Positions 1 through 12,098 of a stretch of 64,000 bases of DNA are shown here, piece by piece. The notes beneath the pieces are model-generated. The model was not told the origin of the DNA, did no database searches, and saw nothing but the letters and a program-made list of their open reading frames with translations. The translations under genes were made by a program, and so were the position numbers. Numbering within the stretch: the stretch's first letter is position 1; every line of letters starts with the position of its first letter. This stretch comes from Davidsoniella eucalypti (taxonomy: Eukaryota > Ascomycota > Sordariomycetes > Microascales > Ceratocystidaceae): contig RMBW01000011.1 of the NCBI GenBank assembly GCA_004009845.1, positions 248,001-312,000 on the forward strand, given 5' to 3'.

Positions 1-134
1 TTTTCATAGAAGAAACTGTACAATAGCTTACCCATTACCATATCAACATTTATTTATACTACTCGATATATGTACTATAGTGTGCCAAATCTTTTGGAAC
101 TGGAAATCCGGCAAATATCTCAGCAACGTATAAT

Positions 135-144
135 CACGTGACGT
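135..144. promoter_or_regulatory. CACGTGACGT, E-box overlapping a CRE-like half site
   Basis: The sequence CACGTGACGT is a palindromic CACGTG E-box followed by GAC, the extended form favoured by Cbf1-type bHLH factors in fungi, and it overlaps TGACGT, a CRE-like half site. It lies 0.5 kb before the CAB2 start. Binding is inferred from the motif alone. Confidence 0.3.
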
Positions 145-412
145 ATGCTTTTAGGGTTGGGGACATAGCACATATCTCGAAATACAGTCAACAACATAGA
201 AAATTGAGCCTTTCGATACACAAATATAATAGCAAAATACAGAATTATTTTGCTAAACAAGCTGATTCATAGCCGGTAAGTCGCTTTTAGCACCGTCGAA
301 TGTCGGGATGGCAGGGGCCAATTTCATGGATGGCGCACTTCAACATATCAAGGAGGGGTGGCTCTTTTTCCCTAGCAAAATTAGATGGAGGGGCAATAGA
401 TCAGTGGATTGG

Positions 413-430
413 TGGATGGATGGATGGATG
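413..430. repeat. GGAT tetranucleotide microsatellite
   Basis: About four to five copies of a TGGA/GGAT unit stand in tandem upstream of CAB2. This is a simple-sequence repeat with no evident function. Confidence 0.8.
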
Positions 431-656
431 GGAAATCCGGGGTTTGATGAGATCTCAATCTGAGAAAATGGATCGATCGCAACTAAGTTTAAGCTGACTT
501 TTTCTTCAATCGTAGTTCAACCATTAAAGGCGATTTGCTTGTCGTCCTATCTTGGTCATAGTTCAAACTACCTCAAACCGATCCTATCAATCATACGGGA
601 ATTGGCCCCTATCTCTCTCTCTTTGAGTAACAGTATTTCCATAACTACCAGCCAAT

Positions 657-1862
657 ATGACTTCTACTACGGACTCCATAGGATGCGAGGCCGACCAGTA
701 CTTCAGCCAAAACCCACCGCCCAAAAACCTAGACATCATCACGTCGCAAGCGTCAGCATTTATTGATGAGCATGTGGCAGCTAATCACCGTGTGGTTCTA
801 GTGACATCCGGAGGTACCACTGTGCCTCTAGAGAAGCAAACGGTGCGCTTCATCGATAACTTTAGTGCCGGAACGCGTGGTGCGACATCGGCAGAGGACT
901 TTCTTGAGGCCGGATATGCCGTGATTTTCCTCCATCGCCAGTTTAGTTTACAGCCGTTTTCTCGCCATTACTCTCACGCTACGGATTGCTTCCTGGATTT
1001 CATGGAGGTTAGTGGTGACGATGGCCATGTTGTAGCCAAGCAGGCCCACCAGGCCAAGATGTTGAAGGTCTTGCGACAGTACAAGGCGGCCCAAAAGAAG
1101 AACATGCTGCTCATGCTACCATTTGTCACCATCACCGACTATATTTTCGAGCTACGTGCTATCTCGTGGCTACTACGCCCGCTGGGAAAAAACGCACTAT
1201 TATATCTGGCTGCGGCAGTCTCGGACTTTTTCTTACCGGCGAATCGAATGGCCGAGCATAAGATTCAGTCAACGGACGCTATCGACAAGGATGGAAAGCC
1301 GGTCACAAAGTCAGCGGTGCCGTCAGCTCAAGTTGCCGATGTGCCCGAGACATTTGACAACTTCGACTCGTCGCCCAAGGTGCCACGAAGCAAATCGCTC
1401 GTAATCGATCTTGACCCGGTGCCCAAGTTCCTGAAAAACCTGGTAGACGGCTGGTCTCCCGAGGCCATGATTGTTTCGTTTAAGCTGGAGACGGACCCGG
1501 CTATCTTGGTCCACAAGGCCAAGTACTCGTTGGAGCGTTACCAGCACCATTTGGTCGTTGGAAACCTGCTATCGACTCGCAAGTGGGAGGTTGTTTTTGT
1601 GGCACCTAACAAGCAGGACCGCTGGATCCGCGTGCCCATGCATCGTCGCAAGAAGACATTGACCGGACAGGAGTCGGCGGTGGGTTTAGCAGAGGCGATT
1701 GCGCAGCCTCAGGCGGTAGTTACAATCGGCCTAGATACGCCATTGGACCCCAGTACTCTGCCAGACGGAGAGCCAGAGATTGAGATCGAAAAGCTGATCA
1801 TCCCGGCTATCAAGAAGCTACACGATGAACACATCGCCCCGGCAGCGACTGCAACGGCCTAA
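657..1862 (+). CDS. CAB2: Phosphopantothenate-cysteine ligase (PPCS)
   Basis: This intronless gene of 401 aa encodes the enzyme that joins cysteine to 4'-phosphopantothenate, the second step of the cytosolic coenzyme A pathway. The eukaryotic PPCS (DFP family) hallmarks are clear: VTSGGTTVPLE near residues 49-59, the NFSAGTRG loop at 68-75, the AAAVSDFFLP motif near 185-194 and SFKLETD near 273-280, followed by a conserved VGNLLSTRKWEV strand. The length is a little above the yeast enzyme (about 365 aa). The start at 657 gives an N-terminus (MTSTTDS) leading directly into the fold. A second frame opening at 539 overlaps the start and looks incidental. An E-box (CACGTGAC) lies about 0.5 kb upstream. 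The next gene on the same strand begins 1.4 kb later, so an operon-like arrangement is not implied. The family call is secure. Confidence 0.95.
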   Translation: MTSTTDSIGCEADQYFSQNPPPKNLDIITSQASAFIDEHVAANHRVVLVTSGGTTVPLEKQTVRFIDNFSAGTRGATSAEDFLEAGYAVIFLHRQFSLQPFSRHYSHATDCFLDFMEVSGDDGHVVAKQAHQAKMLKVLRQYKAAQKKNMLLMLPFVTITDYIFELRAISWLLRPLGKNALLYLAAAVSDFFLPANRMAEHKIQSTDAIDKDGKPVTKSAVPSAQVADVPETFDNFDSSPKVPRSKSLVIDLDPVPKFLKNLVDGWSPEAMIVSFKLETDPAILVHKAKYSLERYQHHLVVGNLLSTRKWEVVFVAPNKQDRWIRVPMHRRKKTLTGQESAVGLAEAIAQPQAVVTIGLDTPLDPSTLPDGEPEIEIEKLIIPAIKKLHDEHIAPAATATA

Positions 1863-3279
1863 AGCCAGATAGATGATAAAAGCGATGGGGTGTCATATCA
1901 GAGGAACCAATAACAACAACAAAATTATGCCGAGAAAAGTCAAGTCGGCCCATTGATGTGATATCCTCGAATTATAGGCTTAAACAGCAGCTACATGTAG
2001 TTGTACGATATATCTATTGCTAATTTTCCAATATCTATCCAAGAACAGCTGGCGCCAGTCTCAAACAACGCTATAGGCCGGTCCATAACCTGTAACTGAT
2101 TTACATGCGGGTGCGGGAGCAGACGAAAAAAATGCTCTGAAACAGGACGCTCGAGCCCTGAATCAACTGAACCCTCTAACTTGCTTTTTCCCTTCTTTTT
2201 TTGTATGAGAATCAATGGTGTTTGGATGATATCAAGTCTGTGCTTGAGCGGACGAACAGGAAAGGTCGACTGTTATCTTCGTATTTTGTTTTGTTCTTCT
2301 TTGTCTTATTTTCTATTCCTCTTTATATAGGCAACCTATTATGATATAAGTTCGTCCTTTGGTCGGAATTCTTGCGGACGCCGACCGGTGAGAAATGTCG
2401 AACCAATCACACAGCATTCATTTATTGCTGACCTGGCAGTAAGAAAAACAACGTCAGCATTCGCTGTTAGACTTCGTAGTTTCCGGAATATCACCAGGAT
2501 TGTCAGCTTTGTTGATGACTGTAATAGTAAACACTCTAGGCACAGTCGTAGAGCCGACAACTTTTGTTGGTCTTTTGGGCGTTGGAAAGGGAAGGAAGCT
2601 TACGCTTTGGCTCAGATAGGCAAGTACCTAACTAGAGCTAAAACAAAGCGGAGCCTGAAATGTTAGCGACTGCCTTGACGACATTTTGTTTTGAATCGAC
2701 TTAGTTTCAATACTTTCTTTTCTTCTCTGATCATCACTTTTCTCTTCTTTAGCTTCTATTTTTGTTGTTGTTCGTCTTCTTCTATTTTCTTCTCATTCGC
2801 CAATTTTTTTTTCTCTTGTAATTTTGTTCTGCAGTGCAGCTTCGAAATTTAAAGGTGAATATTTATACTTTCTTTTGGGTTTTTTTTCCCTAATTTTTGA
2901 ACCAGAAAAAGGTGCAGCAAACAAAACCGGACGTCAGAACACGTCGAAAGAACGAGCGTCAGTTTTCTCGTATTTTTATTTCTGCGCGTCATCCCTTTTT
3001 GCTGGTCTTTTTCGAATTCTTTCCGATTCTTTAAGCTTATCCTTTTTTTTCTCTTTAATTCGATAGAAGGAGTAAAGTACAGGAGACTTAACTTTCGTTG
3101 CTGTCACGACCGGTTCTGGAGCAAATTCGATATTGTGCTTACTGCTCACTCTATTTATATTTATATTCGTACATATATTCACATCGACATATATATCTTT
3201 TGGACGTACTCTTGCCAAGAAATATCTTGAGGACGTCTCTAATTGAAACATCACGCACATTTCTACATTTTCTTCGACA
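1863..3279. other. Intergenic with T-rich leader of the MFS gene
   Basis: No gene is seen. From about 2680 to 3060 the top strand is strongly T/C-rich, which is typical of promoters and 5' leaders in filamentous fungi, so this part probably belongs to the downstream transporter gene. A TACATGTA palindrome sits at 1992-1999. The overlapping short frames (for example the minus-strand frame at 2976-3434) run through this biased sequence and the first transporter exon, and look accidental. Confidence 0.6.
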
Positions 3280-4864
3280 ATGGTGGCCACCGTCGATCCT
3301 ACTACTCGCAAGAAGGTCTTGCGGGTGATTGCTATATCACTTTTACTAGATCTAGTATGCCTCTCTCCTCTTTGTCTCACCTTCTTCTTCAATTTATGTG
3401 ACTGAATCGTCATACTTATACCCCCTATGGCCAAGTCTCGGAAAGCTAATGTACATTCCCTAGATTTCTTTCACATTTATTCTCCCTTTGTTTCCGAAGC
3501 TCCTCGAATACTATCGCGACAATGAAGCTCCATTATCAGCATCTGCTTCGATAGATGCGCCCAAGACTCTTCTTCAAACAACATTAAGCTATCTCAATAC
3601 GTACAAGCAATCTTTTCATCGCAAGATCGACTCACGTTACGATATTGTGCTGCTAGGTGGCGCATTGGGTAGTCTGTTTTCGTACGTTCATAGCCATGGA
3701 TCAGTCACTCAAGCCAAAGCTTCAGTGACGTAATGAGGCTATAATAAGCTAACAGTAGCTCTACCAATTTTCAGTATTCTCCAGGCCATTGCCTCTCCGG
3801 TGATTGGCCGCATATCGGATCGTTATGGTCGTCGAAACGCTCTACTTGCTAGTATGGCAGGAAACATCGTATCTGTGTTTCTCTGGGTTGCTGCCATTGA
3901 TTTCCGCACTTTCCTCGCCTCGCGTGTGGTTGGTGGACTCTCCGAAGGCAACGTTCAGTTGGCAACAGCCATGGCCACCGATATCTCAGATGAGAGCAGC
4001 AGAGGCTCTACCATGGCTATGATTGGCGCCTGCTTCTCCATTGCTTTCACATTCGGTCCGGCCATTGGCGCATATCTATCGTCTATTTCGATTGTGGCTG
4101 CTAACCCGTTCGCGACAGCAGCCGGTGTTTCACTATTCCTGATTGTAACCGAGACTCTATACCTGTGGAGGTGCTTGCCTGAGACTCTCCCATCTATGTC
4201 GACACTTAAGAAACAGGAAGCTTCTAGTCCGGAGAAGACTCCTACTGATGCGAATTCTGCTGAGAAGGTGCAGCGCACCAACTCTTTCTTCCTTCTGAGC
4301 GCTACCCACTTTGTCTTTCTATTATTCTTCTCGGGAATGGAATCTTCGCTTTCATTTATGACGTATGAGTTGTTTGGCTTTACTTCTGCTAAGAACGGTC
4401 GTCTGTTAGGCTATGTCGGTCTTGTGGCTTCCATTCTACAGGGTGGTGTAACCAGGCGCCTACCCGCTCTCCTGTCTGTCCAAATCGGCGTGATATCCTG
4501 CCTAGGCGCCTTCATTCTCCTTGGTAGCGTAACATCAGTTGCTGGTCTTTACGGTGCGGCTACATGCTTGGCAATGACTTCTGCTACAGTCGTTACCGGC
4601 CTGAACACGCTGACCAGCTTTGAAGCTGAGGCTACAGAGAGAGGTGGTAAGCTCGGCAACATGCGCAGCTGGGGCCAGCTAGGCCGTGGTCTTGGCCCAA
4701 TACTGTTTACCAGCGTCTACTGGTGGGCTGGCCGTGAGGTTGCTTACACTATGGGCACTGTTGGCATGCTAGTTGTGGCTGGGGCAGTCTTTGTTGGGCT
4801 GAAGACACCAGCCAGAACAGCCCCGGCTACGAAGGGATCGACTGTGAAGTCGAGTAAGAAGTAA
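3280..4864 (+). CDS. MFS transporter, MFSD10/tetracycline-transporter-like
   Basis: Three exons are inferred: 3280-3354, 3464-3681 and 3775-4864, with GT-AG introns of 109 and 93 nt. The product is 460 aa. Exon 1 encodes the first part of TM1 (VIAISLLLDL) and exon 2 continues it with ISFTFILPLFPKLLE. This junction, the later YDIVLLGGALGSLFSILQ stretch, the MFS motif A GRISDRYGRR at residues 109-118, and RVVGGLSEGNVQLATAMATD match the metazoan MFSD10 (TETRAN) subgroup of the major facilitator superfamily. The protein should be a 12-helix membrane transporter; the substrate cannot be read from sequence. A basic tail (KGSTVKSSKK) ends the protein. The start is the only ATG that splices in frame into TM1. 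No resistance or metabolite cluster surrounds it, so a housekeeping organic-anion or drug exporter role is possible but inferred. Confidence 0.85.
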
Positions 4865-6061
4865 GCCGAGATGGGCTTGAATGGAAATGATGATGATTTG
4901 ACTTTGTCATATCTGCTGTGGTTCTTATTTAACTGAAACTTGATAGATGGTTTACTAGATTAGATATACAATGCATACAAGAGATAAATAGTATGTTGCA
5001 TTTATACATGATTTATACAGGCATATAAAACACTTTTCCCGACCCACAAATAGCCATACTGTTGTGCCCATTTGTGCCTTTATACGGTTGTACACAATAC
5101 TAAACCCATAGAACCAATGAATATCATATAACATCACGGGAGTTTACTCGGAGCTTGATAGGCCTTATAATTCCGGATATAGTACTCAAAAGATGGCCTA
5201 TGTCTACGATCATTACAAAAAACTATCTTCTAGATGATGAAGATATTGGAGAAAGCGCTAAAGCCGACAAGCAAAAGTCGGCCTTCTCTTCCAAGGAAGC
5301 CCTATTGGAAGATAAGAGAAAGGACTGGAAAACTAACATGTAAACGGACGTTCACAGTGGCAACTCCGGTTCTTGGAACTCTTAACACGTACAAGTCCGG
5401 GAAACGATCGGCTCTAGGCCAGTTCCAGCCGCCATAGACTATTACCGAACACGAAATTGTGGAGAAGGAGAGTGATGACGACGTCATGTGTATTGATATC
5501 CTGCTAAAGCGAGACGATCAAGAGGACCAGATAGTATCAGATGTACGGCTAGAAGAAACCAAGGCGTTAAAAGCTACAAAAACGTCGAACTGGAGCCAAG
5601 TTCCTATGACGGCCATACTAGAGCAGTGGTTTTCGTCAACTCAAGGCAGCTCAGGTAGACTTTCATAGACAGATAGATGGCCTAGGTAAAAGCACGGTTT
5701 TGTATCTGAGTACGGTGTTCCAGATATGGATATAGAAATGGGATTTAAAAATCATGGCCCCAGGCCACGAATAATAATACAGTTTTTTTTCTTCTTTTGT
5801 GTGGTATATAGGTTGTATGCTAATTAATGGAATATTGCTTGGGGCATTGCCATACCCTTCCAACGCCCTTTTCACATATATAAAACAAGGCCCCAGGCAG
5901 AAATAAAGTTGAGTTAAAAGATGTATGTTGAATAAGAAGTCTATATCACAGAAAGGAAGGGACAAACAAGAAAATAAAGGAAAAGCGTAAAAGAAAAAAG
6001 GTCATGCGTGTGCTGTAGTTTTAAGTTTTGTTTTTTATCTCTTTGGTTCCTAGAGCTCCCT
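4865..6061. other. Intergenic between converging genes
   Basis: This is the region between the ends of the MFS transporter (+) and the two-helix membrane protein (-). It contains the possible coding remnant at 5155-5668 listed separately. The rest is AT-rich 3' flank with no other supported feature. Confidence 0.5.
5155..5668 (+). pseudogene. Possible degraded coding remnant, family unknown
   Basis: Two neighbouring frames here have coding-like, charged composition. Frame 1 (5155-5343) contains LLDDEDIGESAKADKQKS. Another frame runs 5234-5437, is interrupted by one TAG at 5435-5437, and continues to 5668 with IVEKESDDDVMCIDILLKRD and VPMTAILEQWFSS. I tried GT-AG introns joining the frames, and none kept an open frame, so a broken gene or a relic of a mobile element is more likely than a spliced gene. 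The family is not recognised. It could also be chance open sequence between the two converging genes. Confidence 0.25.
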
Positions 6062-6900
6062 TCACACAGAGTTACGGTAATCTGGTTGCGTGAACGGAGC
6101 ATTCTTCGGCTCTCCAGAAAACACATAGTTTGTGCTATCCAGAGGCTGCTCCGGCTTCTTCGACATGACCTCTGATACATCAGAGGTCGACGTGCCATAT
6201 CTACTGTCTGAAGCATTGTGTTCGCCGACAGTGGACGATCCAGCACTGTGTCTGCGGTTGTCGGTCGATAGCTCAGCCGGTGCTGCTGGTCTCACGGCAG
6301 CTCTCGGGCCTCGGCGTGCCGGGGCAATAGCAGGAGCGACAAGACCGGCTGTCGTGGGCGCGGCCTTGGGGCCAGCACGGGCAGTTGATTCCTCGCGGGT
6401 ACGAGAGCGGCCACGGCCACGGTCTTCGGTTCCGTCGGGTAAGATGGCGTTTGGAGGGCGGCGAAGCTCGCGGATATGGACGGAGGAATGGTCCTTGTCA
6501 TCCTCGAGACGGTTGTGGTCAGAGTTGCCACGAAGCACACCGGGATATTGGCGATGGTGGTCTCGGTTGTATTCCCACTGGTGATAGAACCAGGTGAAGA
6601 GCCCGATCAGAGTAGAGAACTTGAGAGCGCTGTACAGAATTCTAGTCCATTCAAAGTTGCGCTGTTCCGCTTGTTCATAGCGAGATTCTATTACAGAATA
6701 TGTTAGTATTACCGACTACCAAGCAACGATGTCGTTTGTGTATGGAAAGCTGACGGACCTTTGACGTAGTAATACAAGAAGGAAATGCAGAAGAGACCGA
6801 GAAACGAAACCACAATGTAGATGACAATCCGGGTGCCTTGATCCAAAGCAGCCCAGCCTTCGCAGTCTGTGCAGTCTCTAGCGAAGAGAATCGGAGCCAT
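6062..6900 (-). CDS. Small two-helix membrane protein, function unknown
   Basis: Two exons on the minus strand are inferred: 6900-6759 and 6687-6062, with a 71 nt intron that holds a perfect TACTAAC branch point and an unusual GTCCGT donor. The product is 255 aa. The N-terminus MAPILFARDCTDCEGW carries a CxxC pair. A first hydrophobic helix spans about residues 24-45 (ending in FLYYYVK) and a second about 64-82 (SALKFSTLIGLFTWFYHQW), with a short charged loop between. The remaining 170 residues are hydrophilic, rich in Arg, Ala and Pro, and probably disordered. I do not recognise a named family. The tail ends with a conserved-looking NYVFSGEPKNAPFTQPDYR. It could be an ER or mitochondrial membrane protein. 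An ATG further upstream in the same open frame (7002) is less likely because the preceding sequence is not membrane-like or conserved in character. Confidence 0.65.
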
Positions 6901-8065
6901 AGTAGATAGAGCTATGGAAGTGTAAAACGTATTAAAAGGGAGTATTAGAGAAGGGCAACGAGAACGAAGTGAAGCGAGCGTCGGAAACTCGATATTAGAC
7001 AAAGAATATATCGTTATTTCAAGTCACGAGAAGACAGAAATGAAGAATAAAAAAGACAAGTAACAAGACAGACAGAAGAGAATGATAGTGCTCGCTCGGA
7101 ATAAAACGACACGTCAAGATCGGGTCTGGGAATAGGCTCTTTATCTACATCTTCAAGGACGAAAAGAACAAGAACTTGTATATACTTGGACGTACTATAG
7201 GTCTGTTCGAATCTCCTCATTAGTTCTCTCGCTTTTACCAGGTTCATGTTGTCACATATATACATACATATAGTTGCAATAAATGGCAAGCCGTCTGCCT
7301 GTCTAGACACACAAGGCGCCCTTGCATATGTTTCCCGGAACGGCAAAGACCTACATGCAACAAGTTTATTGGGGTTTTTTCTTTTCTTTTCTTTTCTTTG
7401 CTTTTAGAAGCTCTCGTTACTTCCCCAGTGCCAGCAAGAACTAAAAGCACGCTACGAGGTTGTTGCCTATGGGTATCGAGCATACAGTCCAGGTAACGGC
7501 CGATAAATGGCTCTTCAGCCTACGGGACCTTTTGATTCTTATCTATTTTGCACTCTAGTTGTATACATTCACATTGTCAGCTGAGGAACATCATGGTAGT
7601 AAACAAGCATGGCGAACAGGAACATAGCCCCCCGTACACGAAAGAAAGAATGAAAAAAACGTGCCAAAGACCACCGCTTAGGCAAAAAGGCAAAGGCGTG
7701 GGCTGACGATCACAAACAAGGAACCACTTGCCATGCTACTACAATCCCCAGGATCGCAGATTAGCCTGCTTGTTCTTTTTCTTTTGCCCGTCATAGTACA
7801 TATCACATGTAGGTAGATACAAGACGTCTCTGTTTCTACCATTGGGCACGTCACATTCGCTTCGCTTGGTCCAGGCTTGGTATCTCGATGTCAGACTACA
7901 CATACAGTTGCTATCACTTACTAACAGGTCCACGGACTTTGATGCTTCATGTAGGCGTAGTATGTTTGCTTTACGGAAGACGTTGCTTTGGCACTCCCTT
8001 GGGTGTTTTGAGTCTGTTCCCGTACATGGACAAAAAGAAAGTGAAAATAAATAGCTCTTTCTCTT

Positions 8066-8085
8066 GCTTGGCTTGGCTTGGCTTG
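8066..8085. repeat. GCTTG pentanucleotide repeat, four copies
   Basis: Four perfect copies of GCTTG stand in tandem in the gene-free region. This is a simple-sequence repeat with no evident role. Confidence 0.85.
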
Positions 8086-9206
8086 AATTTCTTTTGCTCT
8101 GTCTTGAACTTGATTCCCGGCTGCCAGGAACAGGGAAGAATCGAAGAACAAGCGTTAAGAAGACGATCTACGTCTTTTCCAGGATGTCTCTACATCCCTA
8201 TAATAACAAGAATAAGTCGCCACGCACCTAAAGTAGTCGGTCACTTTTCGTGGACTCGCTGCAGTGGTTCTTGATGTACACACCATCACATTCTCCAGCA
8301 ACTCTGAGACAGCATCCATCACGCAGTCACATCGTGTAGTCACATCCTGTTTTTCCCCCGGCCTAGCATCTTCTGATTCCTACCGTCAGTGCACGCGGAG
8401 TAAAGCCTCTTCTCTCTTCTATCTCCTATCGTCTTGTAGGGAATTAGCACCGTAGCAGCCAGCCTCTACATGAGCCGTATACATATAGCAATACATTATA
8501 TACATATGTAGTTGTAAACTGCCTTGTATATCAATAATCTACCTCTAGTAGAATATATTTCAACAAAAACCATACAGTATGAATATACAAGATCCCTTAC
8601 CAAGAACCCGGCCATCTTTCTATTCAGGCAATTCTCTCTGCACTAGGCCTGAATTCTAGTCGCCGACCAGCCAGCCACAGCGAACAGGTTGGCCCGTCAA
8701 GCAGGGCAAAAGGACCAACTATTACTACTAGTAGTAATTACTATATGCCGTCTTTCCCCTTGCATGGCTGCAGAAAGTCGTCTTACCCAGCGTGTTGTGA
8801 TTTTGCTCGATGTGACACTGAATTCTCCAAGTCCGGCTAACTGACGACATGAATTTAGTAGCCGTAAGAAAACGAGAGAAAATCCCCCTCTCTTCCTCTC
8901 TTTCTCTCTTTGCTTGCTCAGGCCGCAAAGGGGCACGGGCATCCTGTAATCATCAGGCTTTCTGTTCGCTGTCTTGTCTGTTTACTTCATAGTTTGCTAA
9001 TATTGTAGTTGACACATGCAATGAACGTCTCTTTCTCTTAACACTTGAATACTCAAGTAATCAATTGCTTGACACTATCGACAAGCCAGGGTCTAGAGCT
9101 TGGTACATAGGTAGAAATTGTTTTTCTGTTCAAAACAAGAAGCTACCCTGTTTTGTCTTGCACATCATTATCATCCAATCTGACCGTGCCTTCACCGTGA
9201 AAAACC

Positions 9207-9239
9207 TCGAGTCCTAGTCGAGTCCTGGTCGAGTCCTAT
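9207..9239. repeat. 11-bp tandem repeat, three copies
   Basis: Three consecutive 11-bp units share TCGAGTCCT followed by two variable bases (AG, GG, AT). A further CCTCGAGG palindrome follows at once. The unit resembles a tRNA B-box half (GGTCGAGTCC), but no tRNA arms fold around it. Confidence 0.75.
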
Positions 9240-12071
9240 TCCTCGAGGCAGGAGCTCAAAGCTGTCCAATCTGGTACTGACTGAGAGGTCTGAGAGGTTC
9301 CTTTTCCATCTTTCTGGGTTCTTTCGGTATAGTGTCTGGCATATGAAGACTTTTTGGTACTGGGTTTATTTTTCTATATGTTTATTTTCTTCTCTGAGCC
9401 CTGATATCCATCCAACATAGGAATCGTTCCTTCCACACTTTGCTTTCTCTCGGTCCTGCCACGCGAATGGTCCCTTGTTTTTCTCTAAATTCTGGATTAC
9501 AACGTCAAAGCCAACTTACGTCCTCCATCCCTTCGTAATTAATAGCAAATTCGTTAAAATGGCTACCGTTTGCTTATATACGATATCTTTCACCAGCTTG
9601 AATGGCCATACAGCTCTAAATGTTGTTCTCTATAAAAATTCTAGAATCGGCCTCCATCGCTTCATTACCTCAAACGATGTTCCTTGCTAGTTGCCCTTCC
9701 GGTCTTCAGTCTCAAAATGGAAGACAAAAACCATTGTGTCTTGGACCTCATTCGCATTGTTTTATGTTGTGCTTACACCGATACAGCTACTAGAGCCTAA
9801 CCCACTAATAAGGTCCTCTTAATATAGCTAAAAGTCTATGTCATCTTATTGTCTTTTCTCTTCCCAGTACTAAGAAAACGCCCGAGAGGAAAGCATTCCT
9901 AACCTTTCTTGTCGACGTGAGACGTCATATACTCTGCCTCTCTAAATCTACTTGTTTATTCATTCTACAAGTACGAAGACATGAGTTTTCTTTGAGATGC
10001 TCTACCAGGCCTTGTCGTATAGTAGGACGTGAAAGCAGGTGATAATCAACAATAGCCAACCGAGAACTAAAACTAATCCTACTGAGTAACAGCGCCACTA
10101 GAGCAGCTTCTCATCGTGTCGCCCTTGTTTGTTTTCGTCTGCTCTTGCCACGCATTGTGGCTTATTGATCAAATACGCTGTATCTTTATTATCGTCTGGT
10201 CAGCTCCTTTCCTCTTTCTTCATGAGGACTATAAGTACATCTGTATATATATTCTTTGCCTTTTCTTGTTCCCCCTGTTTGGGATTTTCCCTCGCGTAAA
10301 AACGCCACTCATGTGGCAATCCACCTTGTCTTTCGTTACCATGAGAAAGAATGGTTGGCTAGGTCTTCTTTTCATTTTCTTTGGGCAAACGGCCTGCTGT
10401 TATCCTTCTTCAAGGCCACGCTTGGAAAGTTTGTTTTTCCCTGCAAGAAAAGATGGCCCTTGGAAAGAATAAAGCCATACTTGGTTGTGATCGACGGTAA
10501 AGTGTCGATCAATCTTAATGTAGAGTTTCTCCATATCTTGGTAATGAGAGAAAAAGCAAGTAAAATGTGTATCCAGAAACCAAACATCGTCACTGTCAGA
10601 TTAGGAAAAAGGAGATCTTTTAGCCCGAGTAGATCTTTTCCCTCAACTGACACGAGTTCGTACATGGTCTAGCGGGTAAAGTTTGTCGTGGGACTTCATA
10701 TCCAGAATGACTCTTAGAAGTAGCTGTTTGTGCGCAGGATGTACCTTTTGTGCACCCCCCCTGAAATGTTCTTATTACCACACCGTCGTTATATGGAAAG
10801 GAGGAAAACGTGTAAATCAAAAGGGCGTGAAAGTAAGAAATAACTAGGGGGTGCAAGAAAAGGTACATGTCGAGAGCAGAAAGCTACTTCATAGTGTTGT
10901 TTTAAACCCACTCTTTCACGACAGAGAATAGACACTGTACTATGTAGTTTTAACTCCCCTTTGTGCATTTCAAGTGGTGATCAACGAAACTGAATAAACA
11001 AGAAAATGGCCCTGTAACCTCCAAAGGCGACCTCCTCTTATGCATAACTCGACATTGTGCATATTATGGACTTCCTATGTCAATCATAAATCTCAGCACA
11101 TATATGAAAAAGAGGTACATATCATCACGTAGCAAACAAAGGGGACCTGGACCTTCGTCGTCTTACCAGGATCGCGTACTTTCAAAGCTTCCTTACTATC
11201 AGACCAATCTTTATATTAAATGAGTGAAAATAGAAGTCGATGCGAATCTGAGTGCTGTAGCATGATGCGAGTGGAATACCGTTATGATCGTTATCTACAG
11301 TGTCAACGTCAAAGTTTCTAGAGATCAACAACTCACAGGGATCCCGATGTGAAACTTCTAGAGGCACTTGATATTCACATAAAAATACAAGTCCAAGTGG
11401 CTACCATGTTAGTATGTCTAGCTTTTGGTATATGTAATCATCATTCACTACTCATCATCTATCACATGCTTCCTTTAATCACATCAGATACGTCCTGTTA
11501 ATGCGTTTCCTTACCCAGATCCTAAACAACTACATGTATATGTTTCTATCCCGTGTTGCTGCTTTCTATTAATATAGACCACACGGCAACATACTACCCT
11601 CTATCACTCATTTAAACGCAATGATGTACATACTTACCAAGTTCTATTCTTGCTACCGATTCCTGACACTAAAAATCACGGATGGCCTTCAACCATGGTT
11701 TCTCCCCCTTAACCAAAGCCAAGCTACCTATCTTGCCCTTATTTGACCAGCGGGCCAAATTACTTCTACTTTTTTTTCCGCACCTGCTTGCTATTACGTA
11801 CCAGCCCTGGGTATCCCAGACACTTAGAGTAGAGAAAATGCAGGATATTACCATGGTTCAAGACCGGGATAAAGCAAGTTGAAAGGATAAAAGATACTAG
11901 CTTATGATTGTATACTAGGCCAGCTGATTCGACGATGTTGGGCTTCAGTAGAAAAGGACTCTTTTAATGGAGATAGAGATTCCAAGGTTCTTTGACAGGG
12001 AAAATAGTTATAGCAAATTAGCGGAATCCCAAGTGGTGATGAAGTTGGACAGACAGTATGAGCATATTTCG

Positions 12072-12098
12072 TAACCCTATTTTTGTGTGATAACCCTA
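12072..12098. promoter_or_regulatory. Two TAACCCTA telobox-like motifs
   Basis: TAACCCTA occurs at 12072-12079 and again at 12091-12098, 19 bp apart in the same orientation, about 0.3 kb beyond the stop of the SDR gene. Such boxes are bound by Tbf1/Myb-type telobox factors in other eukaryotes; binding here is inferred. Confidence 0.4.

Larger units (their letters stand above)
1..656. other. Intergenic, upstream region of CAB2
   Basis: There is no supported gene here. The stretch is AT-rich. It holds a CACGTGACGT site about 0.5 kb before the CAB2 start and a short GGAT/TGGA microsatellite around 413 to 430. The short open frames inside lack family features and good start context. The neighbouring gene to the left lies outside the window. 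Confidence 0.6.

Noticed and set aside
7201..7230. TTCGAATC, a possible tRNA T-loop
   Set aside because: The flanking stem bases do not pair and there is no A-box upstream.
10116..10672. Two overlapping plus-strand frames of 118 and 138 codons
   Set aside because: They overlap out of phase and start at non-ATG or weak positions, and no family resemblance is visible.
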